This document shows, in pieces, positions 38,087 to 39,413 of a stretch of DNA of 39,413 nucleotides (within the stretch, counting starts at the first letter, position 1; every line of letters starts with the position of its first letter). The DNA comes from a virus, in the IMG/VR virus record IMGVR_UViG_3300021403_000029, positions 1-39,413 of that record; one strand, 5' to 3'. A program made the position numbers and the translations under genes. A model generated the notes under the pieces. That model was not told where the DNA came from and ran no database searches. It was given only the letters and a program-made list of their open reading frames with translations.

Positions 38087-39138
38087 TGCTCCATGGGATG
38101 GCTCTTTGTGCCGGGGCTGGCGGACTCGAGCTCGGACTCAGAATCGCTCTCGGCGATGACTACCGCTGTGTGGTGTACGTCGAACGGGAAGCCTACGCAG
38201 CGGCCACCCTCGTGGCGCGGATGGCAGACCAGGCCCTGGATCAGGCACCTGTCTGGGATGACCTCAGCACCTTTGACGGCAGCGGCTGGCGTGGCGTCGT
38301 GGATCTCATGTCTGCGGGGTTTTCCTGCCAGCCGTGGTCGCCCGCAGGCAAACGCCTCGGCATCGAGGACGAACGCTGGCTCTGGCCCGACATTGATCGC
38401 GTCGTTCGCGAAGTTGGACCCGAGTGGGTCTTCTTGGAAAACGTCCCAGGGCTTGTTCGAGGGGGACTTGAGCACGTTCTGCGAGACCTGGCCGCGCAGG
38501 GGTTCGATGCGGAATGGGATTGCGTTTCGGCGTCCGAAGTTGGCGCGCCGCAGCTGCGCGAACGACTCTACATCCTGGCCCACCGCAACCCGCCAGGACA
38601 GTGCCTCGAGCGGAGGCAATCCGAATACCACCAATACGCATGGGACCACGCTGACGGACACTCGCGTCCGTCAGCCGCTCTGGACGACACCAACGCAGGA
38701 CGACGCCGGAGGACGGACAACGAAGTACGCCCAGGGCGGGACTGCCCTGGGCGTACAGGTGCTGTGGGCGACGCCCAACACGCAGGATGTCAGTGGCTTT
38801 CACCCGCTGCGGATGGACGGTCGAACCCCACAGAACCATGGTGCCAACCTGAAGGATCACGCAAGCGTTTGGGCGACACCGCAAGCCGAGGACTGCGAGT
38901 CGGGTGGAGGACCAGAGCAGACGTGCTTGACGAATCAGATAGTGCGTACTGGCCACCAGACCGACGGTTCCGAGGGGTGTGGCCGAGTGGCTTTGAACCC
39001 GCTGTTCGTCGAGTGGCTGATGGGATGGCCCCCTGGGTGGACCGACTGCGGCTCACCGGTAATGGAGTGGTGCCGCTGGCTGCGGCAGTCGCGTTTCTGC
39101 GCCTACGAGATCGCCTTTGCACGGGAGGATGTGAATGA
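38086..39138 (+). CDS. C5 cytosine-specific DNA methyltransferase
   Basis: 350 residues from the ATG at 38086 (GTG 38080 is two codons further up). Motif I is LCAGAGGLELGL (7-18). The catalytic motif IV is SCQPWSPAGKR with Cys81 (Ser replaces the usual Pro before Cys). Motif VI is ENV (119-121) and motif VIII QLRER (156-160). The N-terminal half is conventional. The region 165-300 holds repeated DDT/GDA/GDT units as in several phage C5 methyltransferases, and motif X-like LTGNGVVPLAAAVAFL closes the protein. It methylates cytosine C5 in a target not predictable here. Its 3' two thirds is overlapped in another frame by a second coding-like sequence. Confidence 0.85.
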   Translation: MLHGMALCAGAGGLELGLRIALGDDYRCVVYVEREAYAAATLVARMADQALDQAPVWDDLSTFDGSGWRGVVDLMSAGFSCQPWSPAGKRLGIEDERWLWPDIDRVVREVGPEWVFLENVPGLVRGGLEHVLRDLAAQGFDAEWDCVSASEVGAPQLRERLYILAHRNPPGQCLERRQSEYHQYAWDHADGHSRPSAALDDTNAGRRRRTDNEVRPGRDCPGRTGAVGDAQHAGCQWLSPAADGRSNPTEPWCQPEGSRKRLGDTASRGLRVGWRTRADVLDESDSAYWPPDRRFRGVWPSGFEPAVRRVADGMAPWVDRLRLTGNGVVPLAAAVAFLRLRDRLCTGGCE

Positions 39139-39151
39139 CCCAGGCCATTGA
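38093..39151 (+). CDS. Overlapping second-frame gene with W-x-T-P repeats (dual coding candidate)
   Basis: 352 residues open from the ATG at 38093 in the +2 frame relative to the methyltransferase; the true start may be internal (for example ATG 38156). From about residue 130 it resembles a family I know from phage methyltransferase neighbourhoods. The matching elements are GSSWKTSQGLFEGDLSTFCETW and GSMRNGIAFRRP, then four repeats beginning W at 38576, 38681, 38765 and 38870 (WPTATRQD, WTTPTQDD, WATPNTQD, WATPQAED), then LNPLFVEWLMGWPPGWTDC and MEWCRWLRQSRFC. Repeats and motif in an unselected frame would be surprising. Long spurious frames are common in GC-rich DNA, so translation needs proof. 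It overlaps the recT start by 17 bases. Confidence 0.5.
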   Translation: MGWLFVPGLADSSSDSESLSAMTTAVWCTSNGKPTQRPPSWRGWQTRPWIRHLSGMTSAPLTAAAGVASWISCLRGFPASRGRPQANASASRTNAGSGPTLIASFAKLDPSGSSWKTSQGLFEGDLSTFCETWPRRGSMRNGIAFRRPKLARRSCANDSTSWPTATRQDSASSGGNPNTTNTHGTTLTDTRVRQPLWTTPTQDDAGGRTTKYAQGGTALGVQVLWATPNTQDVSGFHPLRMDGRTPQNHGANLKDHASVWATPQAEDCESGGGPEQTCLTNQIVRTGHQTDGSEGCGRVALNPLFVEWLMGWPPGWTDCGSPVMEWCRWLRQSRFCAYEIAFAREDVNDPGH

Positions 39152-39413
39152 AAAAGCCGCGCCCCGCGTGTCGAACCTGGCCCAGATCACCGGGTTCAGC
39201 GACCGCGTCATCCAGCTCATTAAGCAAACGGTGGCGCCCAACGCCACGCCGCTCGAGCTCGCGGCGTTCCTGTTCAACGCGCGCCGTCTCGGGCTCGACC
39301 CGATGACCAAACAGATCTACTTCATCAAGTACGATCGCAACCGACCGGGCGAGATCGTCACGGGCATCGACGGCTACCGCGCCCGCGCCGAAAACAGCGG
39401 CGCCTACGCCGCC
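39135..39413 (+). CDS. recT: RecT/Bet-family single-strand annealing protein, N-terminal part
   Basis: N-terminal 93 residues; the gene continues at base 1 after circular closure (see entry 1-696). It starts at the ATG overlapping the methyltransferase stop (GAATGA). IEKAAPRVSNLAQ, ITGFSDRVIQLIKQTVAP and TPLELAAFLFNARRLGLDP are the usual beginning of RecT/Bet proteins, in which the last segment is the most conserved. The final base pairs read AYAA instead of AYAG because of one base difference from the start of the contig (39412 against 128). Confidence 0.85.
   Translation, partial: MTQAIEKAAPRVSNLAQITGFSDRVIQLIKQTVAPNATPLELAAFLFNARRLGLDPMTKQIYFIKYDRNRPGEIVTGIDGYRARAENSGAYAA
39286..39411. 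repeat. Right copy of terminal direct repeat
   Basis: Identical to bases 2-127. It encodes part of RecT in the same frame, so it closes the genome rather than duplicating a gene. The base after it differs from the left copy, probably an end-of-contig artefact or population variant. Confidence 0.9.

Noticed and set aside
1-39413. CRISPR array, rRNA or tRNA genes
   Set aside because: No regularly spaced repeats of CRISPR type and no recognisable tRNA cloverleaf or rRNA segment were seen on reading; a dedicated search could still find an unusual tRNA.

Overview
The window looks like one complete, circularly closed genome of a temperate, tailed, probably podovirus-like bacteriophage. Bases 2-127 recur exactly as 39286-39411, so the contig closes into a circle of about 39,284 bp, and a recT-type gene cut by the two ends becomes whole on joining. 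The DNA is strongly GC-rich, GTG starts are common, ATGA/GTGA start-stop overlaps are the rule, and one divergent promoter pair looks leaderless. This suits a high-GC host such as an actinobacterium or a Chloroflexota member, but no gene fixes the host.

Layout. (1) 35698-39413 and on through the junction to about 2993 is a rightward early block. It holds small proteins, a VRR-NUC nuclease, a PP-loop ATPase with a conserved cysteine set, a secreted SLT-type muramidase, a C5 cytosine methyltransferase, RecT, a DPPH-type methyltransferase, a phage replication-type protein and zinc-ribbon proteins. (2) 2990-4604 is the terminase pair, followed by two small leftward genes and a palindrome-rich gap. 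(3) 5240-26140 is the virion block: portal, small proteins, a 1530-residue multi-enzyme virion protein, two large low-complexity proteins, scaffold, coat, tail-completion proteins, a collagen-like fibre, a beta-propeller-like protein and a second fibre. (4) 26137-28668 is a probable lysis block with a papain-like peptidase candidate and five consecutive small membrane proteins, ended by a strong hairpin. (5) 28734-32148 is a leftward operon of small proteins: SWIM, OB-fold-like, coiled-coil, zinc-finger, membrane and one secreted repeat protein. (6) 32147-35697 is the lysogeny region: divergent operator/promoter, XRE regulator, large serine integrase, a leftward unknown gene and a second XRE regulator.

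How it fits together. Integrase plus two small repressor-like proteins imply lysogeny. RecT, the VRR-NUC nuclease and the SWIM protein could supply recombination. I see no polymerase, primase or helicase, so replication probably relies on the host. Two DNA methyltransferases could protect against restriction. I see no tape measure or sheath protein, while a P22-like set (portal, scaffold, coat, beta-propeller-like tail protein) is present.

The most unusual signal is at 38086-39151. The C5 methyltransferase gene is overlapped for about 1 kb by a second open frame whose own protein motifs look real: four W-x-T-[PA] repeats and an LNP-x-FVEWLMGWP motif. At the DNA level the same repeats spell the methyltransferase motifs in one frame and the other family's motifs in the second, which suggests dual-frame coding.
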